Of a DNA stretch of 64,000 bases, positions 50,116 to 59,292 are shown in pieces. Within the stretch, counting starts at the first letter, position 1; each line of letters opens with the position of its first letter. The stretch is from CAZLFQ01 sp044229535 (GTDB taxonomy: Bacteria; Pseudomonadota; Alphaproteobacteria; Rickettsiales; Midichloriaceae), in contig JBGASU010000001.1 in NCBI GenBank assembly GCA_044229535.1, positions 682,001 through 746,000 on the forward strand. The letters are read 5' to 3'. The position numbers and the translations under genes are program-made. The notes beneath the pieces are model-generated. The model had not been told where the DNA came from and searched no databases. It was given only the letters and a program-made list of their open reading frames with translations.

Positions 50116-50784
50116 TTATGCACGCCCAACTGTTGGCATCATACCATCTAGGAAACCCCAAAGTGCATCAATAGCTTTATGTGCCCCTTCTCTCACTTCT
50201 TTATGCGCAGAAGCAGGAAGTTTATTTAATAATTTTGTAAGTTGTTCCGCATGCCAAATATCAACTTCACCATGCACTGTGAAAAACTCTAATGCTTCTT
50301 CTGTGGTCACACCATAGAATTTTTGCAATCCATCTTTTTTGGTTTTTGCAATTTCATGATATTGAAATTCATGCGCGAACAATGCACCCAATCCTTTCTC
50401 ATAATTTTCCGAAGATAATTGCTTGAAAGTATCAACCAAGTGCTTTGTTTCTTTATTCTGCTCCACACCCCTAACATCAGCTTCCGAAGCGCCCAAACCT
50501 GCAGCATAACGCAACCACATATCAGGATGGTTCTTCTCACCAACTTCTTCCTCAACAAGGTTTTCCATAATTATTGCACGCGCTTCTTTATTTGTTGGCT
50601 CACATTTAGAATGAAGTGCGCTCAAGCTTTGTGGGAAGCTTTGCACGTGATGGAAATACTGCTTACTGTACTCCACCAATGATTCACGTGTTAACGCCCC
50701 CATATTCCACGACTGATAATATGGATGATTTAAAATACTTTTTTTCAATAGTTCAGCTTGTAATTCTTGTGCAAAATTAGACAT
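50116..50784 (-). CDS. CADD/PqqC-like iron-oxygenase-fold protein
   Basis: Heme-oxygenase-like diiron protein related to Chlamydia CADD and PqqC. In Chlamydia, CADD makes p-aminobenzoate for folate and was also linked to death-domain binding. Metal-ligand candidates are visible: VEEEVGEKNHPDMW, HEFQYHE, and the H-x3-D-x2-H of VHGEVDIWHAEQ. The frame opens at 50862, but the ATG at 50784 has a perfect AAGGAG six bases upstream and gives 222 residues. No folate genes are adjacent. Confidence 0.82.
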   Translation of the reverse strand: MSNFAQELQAELLKKSILNHPYYQSWNMGALTRESLVEYSKQYFHHVQSFPQSLSALHSKCEPTNKEARAIIMENLVEEEVGEKNHPDMWLRYAAGLGASEADVRGVEQNKETKHLVDTFKQLSSENYEKGLGALFAHEFQYHEIAKTKKDGLQKFYGVTTEEALEFFTVHGEVDIWHAEQLTKLLNKLPASAHKEVREGAHKAIDALWGFLDGMMPTVGRA

Positions 50785-50909
50785 ATCTGTCTCCTTATAA
50801 ATTTGTTTATCGAGAATTAGAATAGAATATTCATCACAAAAAACAATCTTATTGTTGTGCAAAAATTTATAATAGTTTATTCAATATCTCGAATTCTAAG
50901 TTGCCTCAC

Positions 50910-51539
50910 ATGAATAAAAAAACACTCAACGAAATCTTCAGCCGCTTTGCCGAGAACAAGCCAAATCCGCGTATTGAACTAGACTATACATCACCCTATA
51001 CTCTTCTAATTGCAGTTGTTTTATCGGCTCAGTCTACCGACAAAGGTGTGAATAGAGCAACCCCTGCTCTATTTGAAGTTGCCAGCACACCAAAACAAAT
51101 GGTTGAGCTTGGACTAGAAAAATTAAAAACTTATATCAAGACTATCGGTCTATATAACGCAAAAGGCGCGAATATAATTGCACTAAGTCAAATGCTGATT
51201 GACAAATATAACGGCGAAGTACCAGCCGATTTTGAAGAGCTACAAAAACTCCCTGGGGTTGGGCGCAAGTCTGCAAAAGTTATGCTCCATTCCATTTGGA
51301 ATCAGCCAGTAATTGCTGTCGATACACATGTATTTCGGGTTAGTAATCGCATAGGTTTATGCAACGAGAAAAATACACTTAAAACCGAATTAGCACTTGA
51401 AAAAAACATCCCCATGCAATGGAAAGATAAAGCTCACCACTGGCTAGTTCTACATGGCCGCTATGTTTGTAAAGCCCGCAAACCAGAGTGCGATAGATGC
51501 TTAATCAACGACCTATGCAATTATTATAAAAGTAAATAA
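50910..51539 (+). CDS. nth: Endonuclease III
   Basis: Bifunctional DNA glycosylase/AP lyase that removes oxidised pyrimidines. The helix-hairpin-helix LPGVGRKSAKVM contains the catalytic lysine, and the catalytic aspartate is in VDTHVFR. The 4Fe-4S cluster cysteines C-x6-C-x2-C-x5-C lie at the C-terminus (CKARKPECDRCLINDLC). The frame opens at a TTG (50901); the ATG at 50910 gives a 209-residue protein and is preferred. It is divergent from the CADD-like gene. Confidence 0.96.
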   Translation: MNKKTLNEIFSRFAENKPNPRIELDYTSPYTLLIAVVLSAQSTDKGVNRATPALFEVASTPKQMVELGLEKLKTYIKTIGLYNAKGANIIALSQMLIDKYNGEVPADFEELQKLPGVGRKSAKVMLHSIWNQPVIAVDTHVFRVSNRIGLCNEKNTLKTELALEKNIPMQWKDKAHHWLVLHGRYVCKARKPECDRCLINDLCNYYKSK

Positions 51540-51542
51540 CTT

Positions 51543-54500
51543 CTATCTCTTTCTTTTATTAAAATCTTTGCTTGTAGTGTCACGTTTTTTATTTGCTGGA
51601 TTGGTAGACCTATCAGACCTTCTTTTTTTAACAATCATCACTTCTTCTTCAACCACCACTTCTGCAACTGGGTTTTCTGCAGGAATATTAGATTGTAATG
51701 AAGTGCTGGCTACTGCGGTGCTGCTTGTAGATGCGCTTGGAACACCAGTTGGTAAAGCAGGAACTCTTCTTAGAAGAGTGTACTCACAAGCCTCTAAGCG
51801 TTCGCGAGTTTCCTCGTCAGCCAAATCTAAGGCTGTTTTGCCTTGGCTATCTTGCACTCTTAGGAAGGCTTCAACTTTATACTTATCTTCGCAACGTTTA
51901 AGTGCTTTGATAATTACATTTAAACACTCTTTTTCCGCCTGATCATCTGGTCTTTCAGCAATACAACGCAAAACTATATGTAATAAAGTTTCATCTTCAA
52001 TCTGTGACTGTGTATCTTGAAATCTATTAGCCAATAGGATTTCTTGTCCTTGCGTGTATCCTAGGACAACGTCTAGAGCTTCAGAATCATCATGGTTACT
52101 ATAACTTATGAGCGCATCTTCATTAATTGAATCAAGCACTTTGGGAATCGCTAAAAGCTCTTTAAGAATTTCAATATTGAATTTTCTAAAATTATTCTTC
52201 GTATGATCAAGAGTTAAAAACTCTCGTGCAATATAATTATGTGCATAAGTACCCAAATAGTTGGGATCAAAACTTTTCAAAACTTCTTTTGCTATCTCAA
52301 CATTGCCAAGCCGAACTGCAAGCGCCACAGCCCCAATTCCTAACCTTCCCTTAGCTTCGCTAGATGCTAGCATATTTCTTAATAAATCTAAATTACCAGC
52401 GCGTATGGCGCATGTTAAAAAAGTCTCCCCACTAGGACTAGCAGAACTAAAAAACATATCGAGTAGGCTTGGGTGTTTATCCCTAATAAAGTTATGAAGC
52501 TTCGCTACCCTTTCTAAATTATTAAGTTCAATAAGCCTACCCCAAGCTGTCTTTCCTTCTCGATCTTTTTCAGAGAAGCTTGCTTTTAAAATTTCAGGAA
52601 ATACTTTGCAATATTCTTCTATTGCAGCTATATCAGCTTTTGCAATGCAATAGCGTAATGGTGTCCATCCCTTCGCATCGCCAATAGATGCTGCTGTCTT
52701 ACCTTCAGGATATTGCAACGCCAATTTCACAAATGTACTAGTCGCCATATGCATTGGCGTCGTTCCATGTTCATCAGTCGTCGACCTTAACAGCCTTCTA
52801 ACTTCTGGCCTTGATAATAAAATTTCTGCACAATTATCATGCACATTATGCAATATTGTCATACCGTAATTGTTCGTTAAAGTTACTGTAACCACTGCGA
52901 TTGGGTCTTGTAACAAAAAATTCATTATTTCTACATGCCCAGCTCGGGCTGCAAGATGGAGAGATGTATCCCCAACATTATCTTTCACAACTGCAGGCTC
53001 ACTGCTTGCAGCCATAATTACTTTAACTTTTGCTAAATCACTATTTATACATACATAATGTAGTGCATTTTGTCCACTTGGTTGAAATCTGCAAACCTTC
53101 AGAAGTCTTTTACCTTCGCCCGTCTTTAAAAAAGTCTCAAGCCATTTGCTAGAATTTGAATCTTGAGATTGGAGTACTGCACCCAAAAAGATCGTGAACA
53201 CCCCACTCCCCTCCTGAGTTTGAAAAAACAATTGAAGAATTCCTGGCAAATCTGATTTCATTGCAAGAAAAACTGGAGTCAATTCATAAGTACCGTCGCT
53301 TGAAGTCATGCAACTTTCTTTCCCAGCTTGAGTTTTAAGTAATACTTCTACTATTTCTTTGCTTTTTTTTGTGACTGCAAAATACATAAGGCTATTACCC
53401 TCGGCATCAATCACTTCCTTTGCGATGAACGGATATTTTTCAATTATAGCTACTATCTCTGTAAGAAGAGTTTTTTTATCATCAGCATTTACATCTGGAC
53501 TAGTAAAGTCCGTAATTTTTTTGACTATAATGTCCCTAATATCTATGCTCTCTGCACCATTATCTTTTAACGCTTGTGCAATAGCCTGCCACTTATTTTT
53601 CTCAGCTATCCGCAAAATTGATCTACCATTTCTACTTAGGGCATTTACTTCCGCACCCGCCCTAATCAGTTTTACGACAGTATCTGGTTTGGTATGTTTA
53701 TGTGTGTATAGCAATGCTTCTGTTAACTGTTCTTTTGTAACATTTAACTTTGCGAATTCATCAGCTGAAAAATTTTCAATAAAATAAGCTACTGGATGCT
53801 GCCTTCTAATGGTCGTCTTGTTTTTTAGAAAAGACTCAATACGATTTTCTTCGTCTAAAATAGCGCTATTGGAGTTTAGTAAAAGGAAAGGATTCTCCTC
53901 TCCGAATTCATCTTTATCAAATTTCAATCCACATGCGAGTATAGCTCTAATTAAAGCTCTGTCAGTTAGATCACTTAATTCACCTATTACATTTTTTGTA
54001 ATTCTTTGTTCAAATTTAGAGTTAACAGAACCTAATATCTCCAATTCCTTTTGCAAAAGAGGTAAATCTTTCTGGTCTATTATTCTGCTTTCATCAAAAA
54101 ACACTTTCACTATTTTTTGAAATATCATAACTGATACCCTTAAAATCCTATCTTCCGTACAAACCAAATGGTTGTAGTTGTATTTCAGGATAAAACCCAA
54201 GGTTGTTAAGAATTGCTGCACTTGGTTGTTGAGGTCTGAGCTTCCTTCATCAACAGAATTTTTTAAAGAACTTGCAAGCAATCCCGCAATACCATCTATG
54301 AAAGCGTTTTGAGCTTCTGGTTTTGCAAATGCTGCATTAACTTCGTCTAATACAAACTGCGCAACCGCCGACGCATCTTTTGTATATTTATCTTGAACCA
54401 CCAACAAACCAAATTCAGCAGCAACGGCGTTGGTAAGACTTGGAATATCATGCCTTTCATTACCTGGATGATACGGCATTGCAAATTGTGCGAAGTAATT

Positions 54501-55298
54501 GTTTCTATATAATGGCACTAACACTTCTCTTATGAATTGCCTTTTTTGCAGCGCAATATAGGCAGCGATACCTTGTTTACTTAAAGACATCTCTCCATAG
54601 ATTTCTATAAGGTTATCAAGTGTACCCTCAGCACAGGCAAATTGCCTATCTCTATGTGTATTTGCCAAGCTTCGGCGAGCATCTTCGGTAGCATTCTCAA
54701 CCACATATAGGATTGATTCCATCATGATTTTAATCTGCTTTGCATTTGAGAATACCGTTGCTCTATTTTGCTCACCTTGAATATTAAATTCTCGCTCGGC
54801 AAATTTTGAAGCTAACGCATTAAAATTGCTAAAACCATATTCTGTCATTTTTTCGCAAATTGCTCTAACTTGCGCCTGAACTTTCTCCAAACCATTCATT
54901 GGATTGACCACATCTAAATCAATAGCAGCCTCACCATAAAACTTAACCAAAAACTCCTGCTTTTCTGCTTCTGTTGGCTGTATGGGCGATACTTCTTTAA
55001 ATGCCTTTATTTTATTCCAATCCGCTGGTTCCCTATCAGATGCTTGAGAAGCTACTTTTTCCTGTTCAACTTCTGGCAGCGTTAAATCAATGCCAAGTTT
55101 AATCAATGAAGATTTCAAAGTTCTTTTTATTAAAGCTTCGGGCGTATTTGCATTTCTTAATATTGCACCCAATATCGGCAATGCGCCTTCCTTTGCGGCA
55201 ACTTCGGCAGCGAATGCTTGAAGCTCATCTCCAGCTAATTTTTCAAGCTGTTCAATTCTTTCCGCAACCGTTAAATTTACAAAATCCTGTAAAAGCAT
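51543..55298 (-). CDS. Giant ankyrin-type repeat protein 2, candidate secreted effector
   Basis: A 1251-residue paralogue of giant protein 1 (14408-18259). The N-terminal ~380 residues align well (GDELQAFAAEVAAKE, KQIKIMMESILYVVENA, NERHDIPSLTNAVAAEFGLLV). The middle holds clearer ankyrin repeats, for example VGDTSLHLAARAGHVEIMNFLLQD and HGTTPMHMATS. A Ser/Thr-rich linker leads to a strongly basic tail (VKKRRSDRSTNPANKKRD and NKRKR) like a bipartite nuclear localisation signal. AAGGGG lies about five bases before the ATG. A -10 box is at 55333-55328 and a CtrA-type box at 55373-55358. The function of the shared N-terminal domain is not recognised. Confidence 0.8.
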   Translation of the reverse strand: MLLQDFVNLTVAERIEQLEKLAGDELQAFAAEVAAKEGALPILGAILRNANTPEALIKRTLKSSLIKLGIDLTLPEVEQEKVASQASDREPADWNKIKAFKEVSPIQPTEAEKQEFLVKFYGEAAIDLDVVNPMNGLEKVQAQVRAICEKMTEYGFSNFNALASKFAEREFNIQGEQNRATVFSNAKQIKIMMESILYVVENATEDARRSLANTHRDRQFACAEGTLDNLIEIYGEMSLSKQGIAAYIALQKRQFIREVLVPLYRNNYFAQFAMPYHPGNERHDIPSLTNAVAAEFGLLVVQDKYTKDASAVAQFVLDEVNAAFAKPEAQNAFIDGIAGLLASSLKNSVDEGSSDLNNQVQQFLTTLGFILKYNYNHLVCTEDRILRVSVMIFQKIVKVFFDESRIIDQKDLPLLQKELEILGSVNSKFEQRITKNVIGELSDLTDRALIRAILACGLKFDKDEFGEENPFLLLNSNSAILDEENRIESFLKNKTTIRRQHPVAYFIENFSADEFAKLNVTKEQLTEALLYTHKHTKPDTVVKLIRAGAEVNALSRNGRSILRIAEKNKWQAIAQALKDNGAESIDIRDIIVKKITDFTSPDVNADDKKTLLTEIVAIIEKYPFIAKEVIDAEGNSLMYFAVTKKSKEIVEVLLKTQAGKESCMTSSDGTYELTPVFLAMKSDLPGILQLFFQTQEGSGVFTIFLGAVLQSQDSNSSKWLETFLKTGEGKRLLKVCRFQPSGQNALHYVCINSDLAKVKVIMAASSEPAVVKDNVGDTSLHLAARAGHVEIMNFLLQDPIAVVTVTLTNNYGMTILHNVHDNCAEILLSRPEVRRLLRSTTDEHGTTPMHMATSTFVKLALQYPEGKTAASIGDAKGWTPLRYCIAKADIAAIEEYCKVFPEILKASFSEKDREGKTAWGRLIELNNLERVAKLHNFIRDKHPSLLDMFFSSASPSGETFLTCAIRAGNLDLLRNMLASSEAKGRLGIGAVALAVRLGNVEIAKEVLKSFDPNYLGTYAHNYIAREFLTLDHTKNNFRKFNIEILKELLAIPKVLDSINEDALISYSNHDDSEALDVVLGYTQGQEILLANRFQDTQSQIEDETLLHIVLRCIAERPDDQAEKECLNVIIKALKRCEDKYKVEAFLRVQDSQGKTALDLADEETRERLEACEYTLLRRVPALPTGVPSASTSSTAVASTSLQSNIPAENPVAEVVVEEEVMIVKKRRSDRSTNPANKKRDTTSKDFNKRKR

Positions 55299-55327
55299 AC
55301 CACCCCTTAAACTTATGATAACAGGGT

Positions 55328-55333
55328 ATTATA
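55328..55333 (-). promoter_or_regulatory. -10 box of giant gene 2
   Basis: Perfect TATAAT on the minus strand, 29 bases before the ATG, with no good -35. The CtrA-type site begins 24 bases upstream. Confidence 0.55.
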
Positions 55334-55357
55334 CACCAAGAACACAGGAGATAATAA

Positions 55358-55373
55358 TTAAAGTTTTGTTAAG
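55358..55373 (-). promoter_or_regulatory. CtrA-type box upstream of giant gene 2
   Basis: The minus strand reads CTTAACAAAACTTTAA. This 16-base string is identical to those at 18334-18349 and 59293-59308, and fits TTAA-N7-TTAA. It lies 24 bases upstream of the -10 box. Confidence 0.65.
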
Positions 55374-55396
55374 AAATACAGACTCATCCTGCCAAT

Positions 55397-58003
55397 CTAG
55401 GCAGAAGCCAATGGAGGCCCTCCCCTAGAGCCATCACCTTTATTACGCAAACTCCCCACGTGTGATTTCTTCTTATCACGATTGATATTAGTAATCTTAT
55501 CCACATTTTTTTTCATATCTTTATCAGGATTTCTCAAGACTGCTTCAACATTATGCAGCAATATTCTGAGCTGCCTGTTTTTCCATTCGAATCCTAACCC
55601 TGATTCATCACTAGCTATAACACTCTCCATATGCTTAACAATGCTGGCCAGCTTAGGATTTGCTTTATTTTCTTCATCCAACTTTTTCAGCTCTTCAATT
55701 TTAGCTTTTATTTTTTCTATATATTCCTGATTTTTAAATTCTAATTCCTCTACCCCAGTAGATTCCTTAACCTGTATTGCAGGGACATTTATAGCAAACA
55801 CCTCATAATCTGCCTCTAGTAATTTTGAAGGCAACAACCAGTCTTGAATCCTTTTGAATAACCTTGCAAAGAAACCTCTGGACTGCTCAATTTCTTTTAG
55901 TTTTGCATCGATAATGCCCAATGGGAAAAAAATACCTTTGTCAGCCTTCAAATCCTTATATCTCTCTCTAAATAACTCATCGCTATCTAGCTTATTTACA
56001 AAATCTGCAAGTTTTGTAGGATCACTTACTATGTCGATAAATTTATCCAGCATGGCATCTTTTCTTTTAAGCATCTCTAGAGTTGCTTTTCTATCTATGT
56101 TATTACAGGTGTTATATGCTGTATGATATGTTTCTACAGTACTCTTGAATTCTGGATTAATAGATAGAGCATTACTATAATCCTTTAGATCTTTATTCTG
56201 CTTTGCATCTGGCTGATAAGCTGCAAGCAATAAAAGGTATAACTTGCTGGCAGCAATACTTGTCTTATCATCAACTTTCCTCTGCTCTTGTCCCCCAATA
56301 TTTTGAATTAGCATTTTTAAAGAAGCTTTTAATTCTTCTGGCGGAAATTTATCTGGAAATTTCGTAAGAGCAGATATCGCTCTACTGACATCTAACCTAC
56401 TAACAAATGCAGTTATTACATTAGATCCACCTATAGAAATCCGTTTATCTGCTAGCAGCATATCTAATATTTCTAAAGACTCTTTTTCAGAGTTAGATGC
56501 AGCAATGGCCAAGGCTGCAGCACCCCTTCTTCCTTTTAAATTTATATCTACCCCATCACCTATTAATTTTCTACATAGAGCTACGTCCATATAGTAAGCG
56601 GCCATTACAAGTAAATTAATCTCTGACTTATCTTTTACACTTAATTTTGCATCGATATATTGAAGGATTTGTTTCGCGCCAGCAGCTTTTTTAAGGTCTT
56701 TTTCTGGACTTGCCGTATTGAACTTATCATGAATTGCAGATAGGCTTTTTGCCATATCTAGTTTTTTTGTTTCAACTAACCACTTAAATACTTCAAAATT
56801 TCCACCTACCAAAGCAGATTGGAGTAATGAAACTTTATTGTTATCGCGATCTATTTCTGATCGAGCTATATCAAAGCCTTGAAATTCTTTCCCAGAAAGC
56901 ATTTTTTCTATCTCAACAACCGACTTGCCCTGCTCAATTGCAAGTCTCATCTTTAAGAATGGTTTAAGCCCCTCAGCTTTCCTTGCTTTAAACTCTTCTG
57001 GTTTTTCTTCTTTTGCTGGCAAAATTGCTGCATCCACCAACTCATCTCCCAGTTCTTGAAAGTATTTTTCTTTATCCACACCTTGATACAGAACTGATGA
57101 ATTCACCTCTTTACCTTCTTTAAATGCTCTATCAATACTTTCTATATTAGAAATAGCTGCTAGTCCGCATACTTGCGCGACTTGCTGATCGACAGAAATA
57201 TCTTTAAGTGGCAATATATGAGGAAAAAAAGGCTCTACTACTTTAACCACCTCAAGAGCTATTTTCTTTCTAAGGTCATCATCAGCTCTTTGGCCTAATG
57301 AGTCTACATACAATGGCTGCAATCCATTTGGCGTAGGGACGAATGCTAATAATACGTCATGTTCCGCTATAACCATTGGCATGTAAATAGGCTTTGTAAA
57401 ATCAAAGTTAGGCGGCGCCTCTTCTGGGGATAGAATCTCTGCTAGAATATTAGAGTTCAGATCAACAGCATCTTGTCTAGTTAAGTCCATCGCAGGCATA
57501 AACTGCAAACCAGCATCTTTTGTTCTATGCATTGCAGCTACTTTAATTTCTTCGGATTCTAATTGGTAATTTAAATCATACTTCCTCATAATAGACGAAT
57601 TATCTTTTAGAGGCGATTCAGAATTATAATTTGCAATTTGCTCATCGGCCACCTTAGATAACCTAACAACTTTTCTTCGAATATCAGAAAATCTAGCTCT
57701 AACATCTCCAGACGCAGCGCTCTTGAGCGCCACTCTAGTAAATTTTGAAAGGTGTAAACAATCTTTTTTTACTTCCTTCCATTCCAGAATCAACTTTTGT
57801 TTTAATTCTTTTTGTTTTGCTATATCAGCTTCTTTCTTTAATTCATCTTCTAATTTTTTGATAACCTTTCCGCGCTGTTCTATTTCATTCATTATTTTTT
57901 CAAATTCATAGGGGGTCTTTTCTCTCACTGCCTTCGCACCAGATCCACCATCCAACATTCTACATATATATAATTCTTGCCAGAAAAATCTATTAAGCTG
58001 CAT
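55397..58003 (-). CDS. Candidate CE-clan (Ulp1-like) cysteine protease effector
   Basis: An 868-residue protein. Residues ~35-70 form a charged coiled coil. At 205-290 there is a pattern like Ulp1/YopJ-clan proteases: EHDVLLAFV (H215), LQPLYVDSLG (D234), then QQVAQVCGL (Q273, C279), with glutamine six residues before the cysteine as in Ulp1. Such enzymes cleave ubiquitin or SUMO, or acetylate hosts. A weak ankyrin-like stretch follows (about 460-530; RRGAAALAIAASNSEKESLEILDMLL), then helical regions and a basic tail. AAAGGAG lies seven bases before the ATG. It stands between giant gene 2 and hemD, with its own CtrA-type box. The protease call rests on motif order only. Confidence 0.65.
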   Translation of the reverse strand: MQLNRFFWQELYICRMLDGGSGAKAVREKTPYEFEKIMNEIEQRGKVIKKLEDELKKEADIAKQKELKQKLILEWKEVKKDCLHLSKFTRVALKSAASGDVRARFSDIRRKVVRLSKVADEQIANYNSESPLKDNSSIMRKYDLNYQLESEEIKVAAMHRTKDAGLQFMPAMDLTRQDAVDLNSNILAEILSPEEAPPNFDFTKPIYMPMVIAEHDVLLAFVPTPNGLQPLYVDSLGQRADDDLRKKIALEVVKVVEPFFPHILPLKDISVDQQVAQVCGLAAISNIESIDRAFKEGKEVNSSVLYQGVDKEKYFQELGDELVDAAILPAKEEKPEEFKARKAEGLKPFLKMRLAIEQGKSVVEIEKMLSGKEFQGFDIARSEIDRDNNKVSLLQSALVGGNFEVFKWLVETKKLDMAKSLSAIHDKFNTASPEKDLKKAAGAKQILQYIDAKLSVKDKSEINLLVMAAYYMDVALCRKLIGDGVDINLKGRRGAAALAIAASNSEKESLEILDMLLADKRISIGGSNVITAFVSRLDVSRAISALTKFPDKFPPEELKASLKMLIQNIGGQEQRKVDDKTSIAASKLYLLLLAAYQPDAKQNKDLKDYSNALSINPEFKSTVETYHTAYNTCNNIDRKATLEMLKRKDAMLDKFIDIVSDPTKLADFVNKLDSDELFRERYKDLKADKGIFFPLGIIDAKLKEIEQSRGFFARLFKRIQDWLLPSKLLEADYEVFAINVPAIQVKESTGVEELEFKNQEYIEKIKAKIEELKKLDEENKANPKLASIVKHMESVIASDESGLGFEWKNRQLRILLHNVEAVLRNPDKDMKKNVDKITNINRDKKKSHVGSLRNKGDGSRGGPPLASA

Positions 58004-58031
58004 ATATCAACTCCTTTACCACCATGACAAA

Positions 58032-58040
58032 ATCATACCA
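58032..58040 (-). promoter_or_regulatory. Extended -10 promoter of the CE-clan protein gene
   Basis: The minus strand reads TGGTATGAT, an extended -10 very like TGGTATAAT at giant gene 1. The start of transcription would be near 58025, about 22 bases before the ATG. Confidence 0.5.
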
Positions 58041-58047
58041 GTCAATG

Positions 58048-58063
58048 GTTAACAAATCGTTAA
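58048..58063 (-). promoter_or_regulatory. CtrA-type box upstream of the CE-clan protein gene
   Basis: The minus strand reads TTAACGATTTGTTAAC, an exact TTAA-N7-TTAAC, 11 bases upstream of the -10 box, so it would cover the -35 region as at many activated CtrA promoters. Confidence 0.6.
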
Positions 58064-58084
58064 AACGCAGGATGAAAGTGAAGT

Positions 58085-58738
58085 TTATTGAGTTTTATAT
58101 AACAATGAGAATAGAGCTTTTTCATTAGGTTTATCCGCTACTATAACTTGTTTCCACTTCAGAGATTGAATTTTATCAGCGGTTTTATGGCTTATACACA
58201 GCGCCTTACACTTACTTAAATCATAATCGCCAACAAGCTTAGTAAATGTTTCTGCAGTGCGCGCTGAATAGAACAATATACAAGTTATATACTGCAAAAT
58301 ATCTTTGGGCAGTTTAGTTGCCGCAACAGACTTATATATTACCCTTCTCTCGACGTTAATCCCATAAGCTTTAAGCTTTGAATCAATCTTGGTCGAAATA
58401 TGATCCCCACTTAAATATAAATAATTTTTATATGGATACGCTTTTATTTTCGCCAATAACTCTTTGGCATCTTGCGCAGCGCACTTAATATTTCTATCAC
58501 TTAAAATTGCCGCAGATTCCTCACCCACTAGAAATAAAGGAATATCATTTAATTTTTTTCGAACAATTTCTGCAGCATTTTGGCTAGTGATTATCACCGC
58601 ATCATAACTACCAAAATCCATTTCAAAATTTTCTGGATATATTTCCAACAACGAAAAAATTACGCTATTATACCCTAGAAATTCCAGTTCTTGCTGGGTA
58701 GAAATAGCTTGTTTTATAGGACGAGTGATTAGTATCAT
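58085..58738 (-). CDS. hemD: Uroporphyrinogen-III synthase
   Basis: Cyclises hydroxymethylbilane to uroporphyrinogen III in haem synthesis. HemD is poorly conserved, but the start MILITRPIKQAISTQQELEFLGY, the YDAVIITSQNAAEIV segment and FYSARTAETFTKLV fit the two-domain family. The 217-residue length is typical. Its start overlaps the smr stop by four bases, so the two are coupled. No other haem gene is in the window. Confidence 0.82.
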   Translation of the reverse strand: MILITRPIKQAISTQQELEFLGYNSVIFSLLEIYPENFEMDFGSYDAVIITSQNAAEIVRKKLNDIPLFLVGEESAAILSDRNIKCAAQDAKELLAKIKAYPYKNYLYLSGDHISTKIDSKLKAYGINVERRVIYKSVAATKLPKDILQYITCILFYSARTAETFTKLVGDYDLSKCKALCISHKTADKIQSLKWKQVIVADKPNEKALFSLLYKTQ

Positions 58739-59235
58739 TTCTTTCTCACCCGTTTTAGCAATATGTAAAAAGCGCCTACACCTCCATGTTTCTGAATAGC
58801 AGAAGTAAATCTTATTATTTTATTTTTAATATGGTCACGATTTAACCAATTCGGCAATTCATCTCGCAATTTCACATCAGATGGCTTTGATTTTATTCCT
58901 TTACCTGTAATCACTAAAATCATTCTTTTTTGCATAGAGTAATTCACATCTATAAAGCTCTCTAACGCTCGAAAAGCCTGATCACGAGTCAAGCCATGCA
59001 GGTCAAGTTCTGCGTCAATTTGATACTCGCCGCGATCCATTTTTTGTCTAGTAGATTTATCTATATCAGACTTGTCACCATGAACTAAATTTTTATGCAA
59101 CGCTTTAGGAGCAACATGCGCTACCTCTCTTTTTGCGATTACAATTGGCTTTTTTGCTTTGGTTACCTGAACTTTTTTAGAAGTGATTTTCTTCACCCCT
59201 TTAATCTCTTCTTGCCAAAATTCCCAATCACTCAT
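58735..59235 (-). CDS. Smr-domain protein
   Basis: Small MutS-related (Smr) domain protein; family members are nucleases acting on RNA or DNA, some in ribosome rescue. The Smr domain (about residues 75-166) shows LDLHGLTRDQAFRALESFI, MILVITGKG and HGGVGAFYILLKR, with the D-x-H and G-x-G motifs intact. The N-terminal ~70 residues are basic and linker-like. It overlaps hemD by four bases. The CtrA-type box at 59293-59309 lies 58 bases upstream and could also serve this gene. Confidence 0.9.
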   Translation of the reverse strand: MSDWEFWQEEIKGVKKITSKKVQVTKAKKPIVIAKREVAHVAPKALHKNLVHGDKSDIDKSTRQKMDRGEYQIDAELDLHGLTRDQAFRALESFIDVNYSMQKRMILVITGKGIKSKPSDVKLRDELPNWLNRDHIKNKIIRFTSAIQKHGGVGAFYILLKRVRKK

Positions 59236-59292
59236 TTTTTGTTAGTATTTATATTTGATACAACAATACTCGTATTTATTTGAACGTTCAAT

